DNA from: Thalassospira xiamenensis M-5 = DSM 17429
GTDB lineage: Bacteria > Pseudomonadota > Alphaproteobacteria > Rhodospirillales > Thalassospiraceae
Assembly (NCBI RefSeq): GCF_000300235.2
Contig: NZ_CP004389.1
Coordinates: forward strand, 62,001 to 126,000
Direction of reading: 5' to 3'
Length of the DNA stretch: 64,000 nucleotides
Both the position numbers and the translations under genes were made by a program. Under the pieces are notes generated by a model that worked only from the letters and a program-made list of their open reading frames with translations, had not been told where the DNA came from and searched no databases. Each line of letters begins with the position of its first letter. The stretch's first letter is position 1. This document shows, one piece after another, positions 42,724 through 52,500 of this stretch.

Positions 42724-43197
42724 TCATTGCAACGCCATTCCGCTTCTTACAGGCGATTGAACTGGGACAATTAGAGATCCCAGAACGTACTGACGTCGCA
42801 ATTCCTCATGCCATGGAACATCAATCGTCTCTACTGTGTGCCTTTGCAAACCTGGCAGAGAAGGGGAGCACCATATTGATCTGACCGGCCCATCAATAAT
42901 CAATGCATTTACGACTGATGATTTGGCCGCAATTAAAGCGACGCTATCGTATGGAAAATCAGGCTTTGCTATCATGCCATCACTTCCACCACCTGCACGC
43001 AGTGTTAATGCATCAAATCCGACCGCCGCAGCATTCAAATGCAACTCACCTTGCCATACCCGCCAGTGCGCGATCATCTCTGATGAATAGGGCATTTGCT
43101 GGTAACTAACCCAGAATCTGCGAACAAACTCCCGCATGGTTTTTCTGGTGGGTTTCACATCTATCGACCCAATCGCCCAATTTTCGTGATCCAGCAC
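42724..43197 (-). CDS. Unknown soluble protein (157 aa)
   Basis: Mixed alpha/beta with Trp-rich segments (MIAHWRVWQGELHL). No signal, membrane helix or known motif. It diverges from the dotF-like gene. Confidence 0.5.
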   Translation of the reverse strand: MLDHENWAIGSIDVKPTRKTMREFVRRFWVSYQQMPYSSEMIAHWRVWQGELHLNAAAVGFDALTLRAGGGSDGMIAKPDFPYDSVALIAAKSSVVNALIIDGPVRSIWCSPSLPGLQRHTVETIDVPWHEELRRQYVLGSLIVPVQSPVRSGMALQ

Positions 43198-43392
43198 TCT
43201 TTATGCCCTTGCAATTTTCATTGTGTGGGAACCTCTCGCTCATGATCCCCGAATTGTAGGAAGAAATGCTGCGTGAATGTGGCATTTTTTGTTCAGATAC
43301 AAAAAAATCCTGATTATGTATTTTTTTGCCCCATTTGATTCTGGTGTTCCCTTAGTATTACAGAAAATGACTTTTTGGAGCGGCAACCCGAT
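43198..43392. promoter_or_regulatory. Intergenic region upstream of the dotF-like operon
   Basis: It holds AGATACAAAAAAATCC (from 43296) and a GTATTTTTTTG element (from 43318), again the backbone motif. It is the likely promoter region of the rightward transfer operon (43.4-52 kb). Confidence 0.4.
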
Positions 43393-45015
43393 ATGGCTGA
43401 GACGTATTCATCAATTCTCGACGGCCACGACGAAAGCGAGATTGAAGACCTGTCCCCTGGCAGCATTCACACATCTGAAAATGAATTTCGTCAGCGTGAA
43501 GCCAGGGAGCGCGGTGAAAACGCGGCACAAATTGGTGACGGACTGGACGCGGCCCGCGCAGAGGATATTGCAGATTTCGCTCCATGGGGATCAGTTGAAG
43601 AACTCGAAGCTGACGACATGCAGCAACCCGATGAATCCATTGACGGGCACACGACAACGACTGGAGGCGACAGCAACCCGGAACCTCTCTCTGCCGAGGA
43701 TCAAAGGTTCACCCTTCAAAGCTTTGACGATCCCGATGATCCGGTGACGGCCGGGTCACCGGCAAAAGCCAATAGCGTGCCTCATGCCGCCTCGTCGGAC
43801 GATGACATTGTTGTCGAAGCCATCAAACCGCAAACGAAGCACAAAATGGCATTGTCAACAATGCTGAGAGGCAGTGCGAAATATGCATTCGTCGCAGTTT
43901 GCATAGGCGGAGTAGCTGTGGTCGGTCTTTGGCAATTCAGGGACAGCTATATGGATGGCAATGATGTCCCGGTAGTCGATGAAAACCTAGATACTGCAGA
44001 AACCAGTGTAAATGGGCCTAATCCATCCAGCGGCGAGATCCAGAAAGCAGCCCAAGAAGGTAGGGCAAATACCCCAAAGATGATGTTTGGCGAAGATAAT
44101 GGTTTCACTGCCAAGAACACCAAACCCATATCACTCGATGCCGCGACATTATCGTCAGATGCTGGAACTTCTAGCGTGAACCCTGATATTTTCTACAACG
44201 AGCCCGCTGATGCGGCTTCATCAGATGGCGCACGGTCTCTGGATATTCAGACGGACGATATTAACTACGACCTCAATAAAGTTCTGCAGAATTTTGACAG
44301 CCTTACCGCACGATTTGAAGAGCTTGCTCAGTCGCAGAAAACTGTTGTGCTCAAAGTAGAGCAAAACACTGATTCAATTGATGATATCAATGCCAGATTA
44401 CGGGAAGTGGAAACGAAGCTGAGCAGTTCACTGAACGCCGCAGTGAATGCGGCGCGTGTCGCGCAAACGATTGAATTACCAACGAACATCAATATGCGGC
44501 GCGCTCCTTCGCTTAAAGCTGATGTCGTGAAGATTCTCAAGAAAGGTGAAACTGTGACAGCGATCGATGCCACACCGGATGGAAACTGGCTCTTGTTAGA
44601 TAACAGTTTCTGGATAGCAAAGTGGGTGGCATCACCAGCTCCTTCCTATCGTGACAGTTCGTCTCAACCGAATGAGCGCGGGGCTGTGAAACCGCGCAAG
44701 ACTGAGGATCCTAAGCGCCCATCGACATCGACTGTGTCGCCCGCCCCAGCAGTCTCAGACCGTGCTCCTACAACATTGAGTACATCGGGCAGGTCCCACC
44801 TTGGGAACACGGGAAATGTTCCCGTCTACACAATCGCATCAATCCAACCTGGAACAGCATGGTTGAAACTTAATGGATCAGGTTTGCTTGAAGTTCATGA
44901 GGGTGACAGGCTCAAAGGGTACGGTTTGATTGTGTCCATCTATCAGGAAAAATCTGATGAATGGGTGATCGCAACCGAAGCCGGCCGATTGCCGGTCAAG
45001 CAGCCCAATTATTGA
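43393..45015 (+). CDS. DotF/TraP-like membrane protein with SH3-type domain
   Basis: Start ATG 43393 is preferred over TTG 43375. The 540-residue protein has an acidic N-terminal 155 residues, one membrane helix (about 164-182), a coiled coil (about 300-350), an SH3-type domain (about 365-415, NMRRAPSLKADVVKILKKG, WLLLDNSFWIAKWV) and a TraP-like end (VYTIASIQPGTAWLKLNGSG). Topology fits DotF/IcmG. The bacterial SH3 domain suggests contact with cell wall, which is unusual for this component. Confidence 0.6.
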   Translation: MAETYSSILDGHDESEIEDLSPGSIHTSENEFRQREARERGENAAQIGDGLDAARAEDIADFAPWGSVEELEADDMQQPDESIDGHTTTTGGDSNPEPLSAEDQRFTLQSFDDPDDPVTAGSPAKANSVPHAASSDDDIVVEAIKPQTKHKMALSTMLRGSAKYAFVAVCIGGVAVVGLWQFRDSYMDGNDVPVVDENLDTAETSVNGPNPSSGEIQKAAQEGRANTPKMMFGEDNGFTAKNTKPISLDAATLSSDAGTSSVNPDIFYNEPADAASSDGARSLDIQTDDINYDLNKVLQNFDSLTARFEELAQSQKTVVLKVEQNTDSIDDINARLREVETKLSSSLNAAVNAARVAQTIELPTNINMRRAPSLKADVVKILKKGETVTAIDATPDGNWLLLDNSFWIAKWVASPAPSYRDSSSQPNERGAVKPRKTEDPKRPSTSTVSPAPAVSDRAPTTLSTSGRSHLGNTGNVPVYTIASIQPGTAWLKLNGSGLLEVHEGDRLKGYGLIVSIYQEKSDEWVIATEAGRLPVKQPNY

Positions 45016-45029
45016 GAAGATGATCATCA

Positions 45030-45602
45030 ATGCTTGACCAGATCGTCGATAGACTAAGTGGCGCTGCTTCGGCGTTTGCAGAGATGGCGACAAACCTGGC
45101 ATCCATTCTGCCCGGACTGATCAACATCGTCGGATGGAGTACCGCTCTCATTGGTATCTTCATTTGCTTGGGCGCTGTTGTTGCTCTTTATGACGCTACC
45201 CGCGACGGCAAGTCCATGATGAACAGTCAGGTAACGCCTCTTCAAGCTTGCGGAGTATTTCTGGTTGGAGGAGCTATCATCAGCTTCTCTACAACCCTCG
45301 GAGTAATGAGCCAAAGCACGTTTGGTTCTTTCATGGGCTTTGTCGGCAACGATGTCACCTTCACTTTTCTTGGCCAAAAACTTGATGAGAACGGCCAAAG
45401 GACCATGCGAGCACTTTTTCAGTGGGTCTGGTTTCTTGGTTTCATCTTTGCTTTGAAGGGAGTTCTTGACCTCAAGGGACTGATAGAGCGGAAGGGGAAT
45501 GCCTCGATCTGGAAATGTTTAGCCCAAATCATTGGCGGGTCCTTCTGCCTTAATTCCATAACAGTAATGGAACAATTGATCGACCTCAAAGTCGGCACCT
45601 AG
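45030..45602 (+). CDS. TraQ/IcmC-type membrane protein
   Basis: This 190-aa protein has four membrane helices (about 32-55, 73-92, 130-148 and 160-178). The pattern (LPGLINIVGWSTALIGIFICLGA, in parts, and FGSFMGFVGND) is typical of the small IcmC/IcmV/TraQ membrane proteins of type IVB systems. It lies between the dotF-like and icmD-like genes as in IncI plasmids. Confidence 0.6.
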   Translation: MLDQIVDRLSGAASAFAEMATNLASILPGLINIVGWSTALIGIFICLGAVVALYDATRDGKSMMNSQVTPLQACGVFLVGGAIISFSTTLGVMSQSTFGSFMGFVGNDVTFTFLGQKLDENGQRTMRALFQWVWFLGFIFALKGVLDLKGLIERKGNASIWKCLAQIIGGSFCLNSITVMEQLIDLKVGT

Positions 45603-45684
45603 GCGATTTCAAGCACTTAAACCATCAGAACTTTATCACTCACACGCAGTTTCATTTTGCAGAACACTAACTAGGAGACTACCC

Positions 45685-46110
45685 ATGCGCTTTCCCAAGA
45701 ATAAGCGTTACTTCGCAAAGCTTGCAGCTGGTGCAGCAGTTACTGCCGCAGGTGTTGCTGTTCTAATTGACCCGTCTATTGCTCATGCAGCAAAAGGCAT
45801 CGCTGACTATCAGGAAACGGTAGGGGGATCGATGAAAGCGATCCTTAACTTTGGTGGATGGGCAGCCACTCTGGGCGGTTTTATTTTCACCGTATCGAGC
45901 GTTACAAGCCTCTATCGCAAATCCAAGCAGGCGGCTGCTGGGGGCCAACAGCCCCAGGGGGTGGGTGGCGATATCGCTGGCCTAATCCTCGCATGCGTCC
46001 TGATTGTCGTTCCACTTCTTACTGGCATCGGACCAGCAAGTCTGTTTGGCAACGATGCCAAAACAGTAAAAATTGGTGACAAAAACTTCGCCGATACAAT
46101 TGGCAATTAA
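45685..46110 (+). CDS. IcmD/TraR-type membrane protein
   Basis: This 141-aa protein has a cleavable signal (to about 37, AHA) and two helices (about 54-72 and 93-112). Size, topology and position match IcmD/DotP (TraR). The ribosome binding site AGGAGA is clear. Confidence 0.6.
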   Translation: MRFPKNKRYFAKLAAGAAVTAAGVAVLIDPSIAHAAKGIADYQETVGGSMKAILNFGGWAATLGGFIFTVSSVTSLYRKSKQAAAGGQQPQGVGGDIAGLILACVLIVVPLLTGIGPASLFGNDAKTVKIGDKNFADTIGN

Positions 46111-46126
46111 GCAAGACAAGCTCAGC

Positions 46127-46822
46127 ATGACAAATTCAATTAACCTCCACCTGGATGCGGTTCGGTCAACCTGGTCAATGCCCGACAATTTCCACCAACA
46201 AATTGATGCCCGCCATGCTGAGCTTTTCGAACGTATCATAAAACGTGATCGGTACACATGTCAGGCGTGTGGGTTGCAGTCTCGACGTTTCCTTGAAGTC
46301 CATCATCGCGACCACAATCACAATCATTGTGACGAAATGAACCTGGCATGTATCTGCCCCCTCTGCCATATGACAATGCATATGGGGCGGGCAGGTCTGC
46401 AAGGTGAGGCAGTTTTGATCTGGCTTCACCCTCAACACCAACAGCTCTCGCAAGCATCCCTGAATATGCTTGTCCTGACATGCGTTGTTGCAAACAGGTA
46501 TATTCACACTGTTTCTGACGCTTCGCGCACACTTCTGTCGGATTTGGCCCGACATCAAGCTGTTGCAGAGCGCCTAATTGGAACTTCCCGACCAGAAATT
46601 CTCGGCGAAGCAATACTTCGGCTCAACAAAGAAGCTCATGACAAACGCCATGAGCTTCTGGATGGCTTGCGGTTGCTATGGACCGGGAAGTTGTTTCGCC
46701 GAGGCAAAGATATTGCTCCTGAAATGGTTTCTTGGATGGCCTTTGATCCGGGTGGACCATTTGGTGGTCACGAACCTGAACGATGGAAACCACTCTATCA
46801 CCGTTTGGCGAAAGAACAGTAA
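46127..46822 (+). CDS. HNH-type zinc protein, DotN/IcmJ-like
   Basis: Start ATG 46127 gives 231 residues. CQACG (Cys45, Cys48), EVHHRDHNHNHCDEMNL with His59-His60, and CPLCH (Cys77, Cys80) form the HNH/zinc fold. DotN/IcmJ of type IVB coupling complexes has this fold without nuclease activity. Position before dotO fits. A real HNH nuclease cannot be excluded. Confidence 0.65.
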   Translation: MTNSINLHLDAVRSTWSMPDNFHQQIDARHAELFERIIKRDRYTCQACGLQSRRFLEVHHRDHNHNHCDEMNLACICPLCHMTMHMGRAGLQGEAVLIWLHPQHQQLSQASLNMLVLTCVVANRYIHTVSDASRTLLSDLARHQAVAERLIGTSRPEILGEAILRLNKEAHDKRHELLDGLRLLWTGKLFRRGKDIAPEMVSWMAFDPGGPFGGHEPERWKPLYHRLAKEQ

Positions 46823-46825
46823 CGC

Positions 46826-48292
46826 ATGCAAGGCATCTCGTTTTCCGACCGCCCTCAGATAAAGCAGCCCGTAAAAGCAAACTCAGGTGCTCGACTGAGC
46901 TTCGGCGTTATCCTGTTTGATAACCCAGAGAACCCTACATCTGGTTACGCATGCGAGCACGGGGCGGAAACACAGCGGATCGCGAGCCCACTTACTCTTG
47001 GTAACAGTTGCCTTTGGTTAACCAATGCGTCTTTCAATGCTTGGTGGAGCAATCTGCGTAGGCACCCGCTATTGCGGCATTCTGCATATCTGCGTTTGTC
47101 ACTCGACCAGATCTGCGAAGAATGGGGCATACCAGTTAAAGACTATCCAAAGGAATGCACACCTCTGATCGCTGAGATATTTTCCAACTGTATGCATGTG
47201 GCCCAACAGTTATTTCCACAACTCAAAAACTCGAACAACCTCAAACTGCCCACCCTTGCATCATGCATCTCGCAGTTTGTTAAGGCACCGGTCTATCCAA
47301 GCGGCATATATGGCCCCCAATGTTGCGACGCTATCGAAAATGCAACCCAGAACTGGAGTCATATCGACACTCCGAATCAGTATTTAACAAGGATTTCTTT
47401 GGTCCGCCCCCGCGTAGCAAGCGCCAGCATATACCTTAATCTCAAGGTCCCGGAAGGCAACTGGACTCATTATCCGGTTGATAAGATGGGAAAAGCAGCA
47501 GACAGCCATGCAAAATGGCTGCTGGAGACAGGAAAACCATTCATTGCGCAAGTCGAACTGGATTATGACACCAGTTCGAACCCAGACAATGATCCATACA
47601 TCGAGATTTTTGCCCTTGGGATGACCTTTGCCAACGAAAAACCGCGCAGAACTTGGCTCACCCCGCTGGAATTCATTTTTATTGCCGACAAACTGAAGAT
47701 GAAACTTCTCTCTGCTTACATATGTGACGATGACGGCAAGACGACGATCGATTGCAACAACGATTACCTTGCCCGACTTCAGACCCTAGACGGGACATTG
47801 TCCTGGTCTGCAGGAATTGTAATGGAAAACACATATACGAGCCTGCTCCGCGCACCATCGCCACGGCAAGCAGATAATTCGTTGTGGCCCAAAGTCTCTC
47901 CGAGGGCTGCAATTCTTCGTGGTCGAGAACGCATGGATCTTATGCTTCGCGCGATCGAACTGCGAATGCGTTTCGGGATTAAGGTGCTCGGCTATGGATC
48001 TGGCCGCGTAATGATCGAAACACCGGAGAGCAACATCGGTTTCGCGATCGAAGCTGCATATAAATGTGGCCTGGAAGTTCCGCTGTCAGCCTCAATTTTG
48101 GCAGAAACAAATGGGCTTTTGCCGGACCTGCAACCAACCGATTTTCCCGAGAAATCAGCGGGTAAATATCACGTGAATGCATTTCGGCCGCTGCTTGCAA
48201 CAACCGGGGACACTCCGATGCTTAAAAGACTAGATGCTCTTCCCCTTATGAGCGTTGAAAAAGCCCGCAATCTCATAAACAGCATTTTTTAA
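46826..48292 (+). CDS. Unknown transfer protein between dotN-like and dotO (488 aa)
   Basis: A soluble protein with no signal or membrane helix. It starts three bases after the previous stop and is followed 22 bases later by dotO. Its constant linkage suggests a cytoplasmic part of the DotO or coupling complex. No motif recognised. Confidence 0.6.
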   Translation: MQGISFSDRPQIKQPVKANSGARLSFGVILFDNPENPTSGYACEHGAETQRIASPLTLGNSCLWLTNASFNAWWSNLRRHPLLRHSAYLRLSLDQICEEWGIPVKDYPKECTPLIAEIFSNCMHVAQQLFPQLKNSNNLKLPTLASCISQFVKAPVYPSGIYGPQCCDAIENATQNWSHIDTPNQYLTRISLVRPRVASASIYLNLKVPEGNWTHYPVDKMGKAADSHAKWLLETGKPFIAQVELDYDTSSNPDNDPYIEIFALGMTFANEKPRRTWLTPLEFIFIADKLKMKLLSAYICDDDGKTTIDCNNDYLARLQTLDGTLSWSAGIVMENTYTSLLRAPSPRQADNSLWPKVSPRAAILRGRERMDLMLRAIELRMRFGIKVLGYGSGRVMIETPESNIGFAIEAAYKCGLEVPLSASILAETNGLLPDLQPTDFPEKSAGKYHVNAFRPLLATTGDTPMLKRLDALPLMSVEKARNLINSIF

Positions 48293-48314
48293 TCAAGACT
48301 GTGGACAGAACATT

Positions 48315-51302
48315 ATGCTGAGCACATTGACAAACAATTGGCGTCAACTGGTCGAATTCTGGGGTAGCACCTCACTAAAGCACTTCTGCGACCTCGAAAG
48401 CTCTGCGTCAGCATCAACCCTGTCTACTTACGATGGATCTCTCGTCAGCCTGATTGTTCTTAACGGTCGATCACAGATCACAGGTGGCCAAGAGCTGAAC
48501 GCTATCGTAAGTCATCTTTCACATACCCTTGGCGGGTTTTTGCAGCGTAAGCATCACTCAATCGAGTTTTTTTATTGTTCCGACCCGGACCGTGCGCAGG
48601 AGGCCGTGCTACAACAGGTTTCTTTCGCACGCGACGCCGCTGACAATATAGGCTTAGATATATCTGACATTCTCGCCGAGCGTGAAAAAATGCTCCCGCA
48701 TGATATGCGCTATGAGACATGCGCCATTGCAATTTGGACCAGGCCGACAGCTCTCACTTCGTCAGACAACAAAGATCGAAAAGCTGCGACGAACAACGCA
48801 TCACCTGCGGATAAACGTCAGGCCAGAGTGCACGACACCCTTCTGGCGATACATGAAGCGTTTGTTTCTCAGTTCCAAGCTTCCCTATCTGACAACAACG
48901 TAAATATGTACTGTCACATTGCGTCCAAACATGAGTTTGTTCGTTTGGTTCGTGGTACTGTCTACACTGAAGAACGAACCGATGTTTGGAACCCCAGATT
49001 GCCGGGGGACAAGGTCGATATTAGGGCATCCAACTACAGAGGTAATCTACCTTCCCTTTTGGAAGACCCAATTGACGAGCAGATATTTAACCGGCGTGAT
49101 AACTTCGATATCGACACATCAATTGCCCAGATCGGTTCGCGCCTATATTCGGCTTTAGATATGGAGCTACCCCCAGCACATGTAGCCGATTTTCAAAGTC
49201 TGCTGCTTTCCATTTTACGCTCAGAATTTTCAATGCCATTCCGCGCGAGCTTCCTTTTGACAGGGGACGGCCTCTCATTCATTGCCAACAAGGCGCTGTT
49301 TGCGAGTTTTCTTGTGTTTGCGGGCTCAGCGAACAAACAAATCTCAGCCAGCTATGACGCGATGCGTGAAAGAGCTAATGCCGGCGAAACGTTCGTAAGC
49401 CTGCAAGCATCTTTTGCGACATGGGCACCTCTGGGTGAAAAAAAGCTGCTGCTAACCCGACTTGAACGGTTGAGAGCTTCACTGAGAAGCTGGGGAAACA
49501 TGGAGACGACCAATCTCTCTGGTGATCCCGCAGAAGCTGCTTTGGGGTCCAGCCTCGCATTAAGACCCTCTAAAATCGGTCCGGGCGCGGCAGCTCCATT
49601 GGGCGATGCACTTCATATGGCTCCACTTGCGCGGCCGGCCACTCCATTCCCTGACGGCACAATGATTTTACGTTCGCCAGACGGAAAACCGATGCCGATT
49701 AAAGTTGGTTCATCAGAACAAGACGCCTGGGTGTATCTGATTTACGGACCGATGGGGAGGGGGAAATCGGTTCTGATTTCGACGATGCTCCTCGACCATA
49801 TCCTCACCCCACAAGGCCGGAAAAATGCTCCATTACCACTTGCAGGTATCATTGATATCGGCTCTTCGTCCGAGGGGCTAATCAACCTCATTCGTGACGG
49901 TCTTCCGGCTGACAAGCAGCATCAAGCTATTTTCGTCAAGATGCAGGAAGATGAGAACCATCGCATCAACATGCTCGATACTTCACTTGGGCTTCGATAT
50001 CCGCTCAAAATTCAAAAGAACCTCCAAAAGAATATCCTTTCGATCATTTGCGCTAATTCTGATGGCAAGCAGTTTGAAGGCATGCGGGATCTGATTTCCC
50101 GTGTCCTGAACGAAGCCTATCGCATGAAGGATGATAAAGAGGGGCAACCGACATTCTATTCCAGAAATATCGATTATTCTGTTGATGATATCCTGCAGAA
50201 GAGCTCGATCAGTTTACCCTCCAACCCGACCTGGTGGGATGTGGTGGATTTATTGTTCGAAGCGGGGCATTACCATCACGCTAAACTCGCCCAACGACAT
50301 GCTGTTCCCACGCTGATTGAAGTAGCCGCCGCTTCAAATAGTCCAAAGATCCGACAGGAATTCCAGAATACGAGCGTTGCCGGAACTGGCGAACCTCTGA
50401 TCAATGCCTTTCAACGAATTATAACATCCGCTTCAGAAGAGTATCCGGCCTTAGCCGGTAAAACCACTTTTGATATCGGCGAGGCGAGGGTTATCGCGAT
50501 TGATAACGAGGATGTTGTACCAGGCAATACTGATACAGGTGCTGCCAAAACGGGCGTTATGATGCTTCTTGCTCGCCACGTGATTGCTGGAGACTGGTTC
50601 CTCCGGCCGACACACTTCGACAACATTCCCGAGAAGTATCGCTCATATCACGTTGCCAAAGCTGAGCAGATCATGGAAAGCAAACGGTTGTTGCTTTACG
50701 ACGAAAAACAGCGATCAGCCGGCATCGAGTTTGTCGATGAACAAATCGATTTTGACACCCGGGAAGGCCGAAAAGCCGGCCTAATGCTCGTGATCGCTTC
50801 CCAACGACACAAAGACTTCTCGGAATCCCTCATCAACCTGTCTAGCTGTCAGTTCATCCTCGGTTCGGGTGCGGAGGAACGTGAGGAGTTGATTAAACTG
50901 TTTAAGCTCCAAGGAGCTCAGAAGTCTGTGCTTCATAATTCCCTCAACGGCCCAGGACCGATGGGCGCCCCTCTTCTGATGCTTGCGCAATTGAAGAACC
51001 GGCCGGAATTTCGACAGTTTCTCTACAACAAAATTGGGCCGATCGAACTCTGGGCTTTTAACACCACGATGGAAGATCGGCACTTGCGCGAGACAATGAG
51101 CCGGTCTGTTGGAGGTCAGCGCGCAAGATCAATCCTTGCAAACCGCTTCCCGAAGGGGTCAGCGGTCAATTTGATAGCGAGAATGAAAAAAGATCTTCAG
51201 GCGAAAACTGCGAACCTCTCCAGTGAAGATGCATCGTTAGCCGCTGCAGAAATTCTCGCAAAACAACTCATCAAAGATAGCGAGTTGGCCAACGTGTCTT
51301 GA
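48315..51302 (+). CDS. dotO: DotO/TraU (IcmB, VirB4-like) ATPase
   Basis: This 995-aa protein has Walker A YGPMGRGKS near 478-486. Other family features are LLLYDEKQRSAG near 794 (Walker B-like) and the end segment with FILGSGAEE. It is the inner-membrane-associated ATPase that energises assembly of the type IVB channel. Length matches TraU and IcmB. Confidence 0.88.
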   Translation: MLSTLTNNWRQLVEFWGSTSLKHFCDLESSASASTLSTYDGSLVSLIVLNGRSQITGGQELNAIVSHLSHTLGGFLQRKHHSIEFFYCSDPDRAQEAVLQQVSFARDAADNIGLDISDILAEREKMLPHDMRYETCAIAIWTRPTALTSSDNKDRKAATNNASPADKRQARVHDTLLAIHEAFVSQFQASLSDNNVNMYCHIASKHEFVRLVRGTVYTEERTDVWNPRLPGDKVDIRASNYRGNLPSLLEDPIDEQIFNRRDNFDIDTSIAQIGSRLYSALDMELPPAHVADFQSLLLSILRSEFSMPFRASFLLTGDGLSFIANKALFASFLVFAGSANKQISASYDAMRERANAGETFVSLQASFATWAPLGEKKLLLTRLERLRASLRSWGNMETTNLSGDPAEAALGSSLALRPSKIGPGAAAPLGDALHMAPLARPATPFPDGTMILRSPDGKPMPIKVGSSEQDAWVYLIYGPMGRGKSVLISTMLLDHILTPQGRKNAPLPLAGIIDIGSSSEGLINLIRDGLPADKQHQAIFVKMQEDENHRINMLDTSLGLRYPLKIQKNLQKNILSIICANSDGKQFEGMRDLISRVLNEAYRMKDDKEGQPTFYSRNIDYSVDDILQKSSISLPSNPTWWDVVDLLFEAGHYHHAKLAQRHAVPTLIEVAAASNSPKIRQEFQNTSVAGTGEPLINAFQRIITSASEEYPALAGKTTFDIGEARVIAIDNEDVVPGNTDTGAAKTGVMMLLARHVIAGDWFLRPTHFDNIPEKYRSYHVAKAEQIMESKRLLLYDEKQRSAGIEFVDEQIDFDTREGRKAGLMLVIASQRHKDFSESLINLSSCQFILGSGAEEREELIKLFKLQGAQKSVLHNSLNGPGPMGAPLLMLAQLKNRPEFRQFLYNKIGPIELWAFNTTMEDRHLRETMSRSVGGQRARSILANRFPKGSAVNLIARMKKDLQAKTANLSSEDASLAAAEILAKQLIKDSELANVS

Positions 51303-51370
51303 TTGAAAATCAGTAACGGAAATTTTTGCGACAATCGTGAATATCGGCAGTGACGAGTAGGTATGGAACC

Positions 51371-51964
51371 ATGCAAGACTTCAACACCTCAAGGCACGAA
51401 ACATCAACTGATGTTCTTAGCAAGTACGTCCAAAATATCATGGATACACATGGCGATCAGCAAAGCTTCATCGCCATCACACTCAGCGACCATGAAACAA
51501 TGGCAGAACAAACTGCGATCAACTTGGCCAGTATGTCTGATGGGTTACAGTCCAGAGAGTTAAGTCAGAATATTTTTGACGCGTCTCCGGGCGATGATAC
51601 CTCAAAGCTTTTTGAGAACATCGAACAGCTCAGGAGGAGGTCTGTTAACAATCCGGTCGCTGTTGCCGGCATTGAAAGCTTTAACCGCACATCAGATTCC
51701 GTTGGCAAAGAACTTCTGGCCGAGCAACTTCACGAACAGAAGCTCTGCGAAAAACTTGCCCTTATCAAAGAAGGGCTAGATTTTCTGATCAGTCGCGGCC
51801 TTCGGGAAATATCATTTGATGTAAACCCGGAGAGCGTTTCACACTTTCGGTTACCTGAAGCGATTGGGCCCCGAATCATGGAAGTGGTTGACATCACTCG
51901 GCGCGAAAATCTCGACCTGCGTTATGGAGAGCCTGAACCTGAAAGCCCCACATTCTCAGTATAG
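51371..51964 (+). CDS. Unknown protein after dotO (197 aa)
   Basis: ATG 51371 is taken as start. GTG 51350 would add seven residues. A soluble helical protein. It is the last gene before the operon terminator. No family recognised. Confidence 0.5.
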   Translation: MQDFNTSRHETSTDVLSKYVQNIMDTHGDQQSFIAITLSDHETMAEQTAINLASMSDGLQSRELSQNIFDASPGDDTSKLFENIEQLRRRSVNNPVAVAGIESFNRTSDSVGKELLAEQLHEQKLCEKLALIKEGLDFLISRGLREISFDVNPESVSHFRLPEAIGPRIMEVVDITRRENLDLRYGEPEPESPTFSV

Positions 51965-51986
51965 CATCCCGTAAAAGCTTCGATCG

Positions 51987-52015
51987 AAGGGAGGGCAATT
52001 GCCCTCCCTTTTTTT
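51987..52015 (+). terminator. Strong Rho-independent terminator of the transfer operon
   Basis: A perfect 12-bp palindromic stem (AAGGGAGGGCAATTGCCCTCCCTT) in two halves, followed by T5-7. Confidence 0.9.
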
Positions 52016-52018
52016 GTA

Positions 52019-52053
52019 CGTTTCTGCATCTGCCAGATGCTTGAACGACCAAT
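52019..52053. repeat. Palindromic element P1 next to the origin
   Basis: It contains GCATCTGCCAGATGC with TTGAACGACCAAT on one side. It is the near-exact reverse complement of P3 at 52375-52415. Confidence 0.65.
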
Positions 52054-52096
52054 ACAGCCGATGTCTGGTACTGTCGCTAATGGCAAACGATCATTT

Positions 52097-52348
52097 GGGG
52101 ACAAATTGCGGGCAATGAATTTATATAATTCCGAAGTAGCTTAATTGCCGTCCCGCGATTTGTCCCTATAGCATTACTTCTATCGCAGGAATTTGGTCGT
52201 TCAGGCATCTGCGAGATGCACGAACGACCAAATCAATCAAACCTGTAATGTCTTTTGACCGTGAAATTCCCGCAATATGTCCCCAAACGAAGGCTTAACA
52301 CTCTCCGCTTTGCCAGTTCGTCGCTTCGTGTTCCCGCGATTTGTCCCT
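52097..52348. repeat. Downstream iteron group (four copies)
   Basis: The 16-bp iteron CCCGCRATWTGTCCCY occurs at 52152-52167, 52269-52284 and 52333-52348 on the plus strand and at 52097-52112 inverted. Spacing is irregular. The group lies downstream of the rep gene, between palindromic elements. It may be a second initiator-binding or copy-control (handcuffing) region. No gene is present in 52016-52472. Confidence 0.8.
52193..52231. repeat. Palindromic element P2 next to the origin
   Basis: A 39-bp near-perfect dyad: TTGGTCGTTC, then GCATCTGCGAGATGC, then GAACGACCAA. The core GCATCTG-CAGATGC type is shared with P1 and P3. Confidence 0.7.
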
Positions 52349-52374
52349 TTAATAGACAGTTGGTATACTGACCA

Positions 52375-52415
52375 ATTAGTCGTTCAAGCATCTGGCAGAT
52401 GCAGAAACGACCAAT
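52375..52415. repeat. Palindromic element P3 next to the origin
   Basis: ATTAGTCGTTCAAGCATCTG followed by GCAGATGCAGAAACGACCAA. It is the inverted partner of P1. The three elements bracket the downstream iterons. Confidence 0.65.
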
Positions 52416-52472
52416 CAGCGCACATCATTGCCTCCAAGATCACCAACCACTGAGAAGCCAGGGCGAAGCCCC

Positions 52473-52500
52473 AAAAAAAAGGAGGGCAAAGCCCTCCCTT
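52473..52500 (-). terminator. Terminator of the rep gene
   Basis: GGAGGGC and GCCCTCC form a stem with a three-base loop, followed on the minus strand by eight T. It resembles the transfer-operon terminator at 51987. Confidence 0.85.

Noticed and set aside
43346-43361. TTCCCTTAGTATTACA before the dotF-like gene as a further array repeat
   Set aside because: It shares about ten bases with one diverged copy, but it lacks the GGAAT half and does not border same-direction cassettes. Likely chance.
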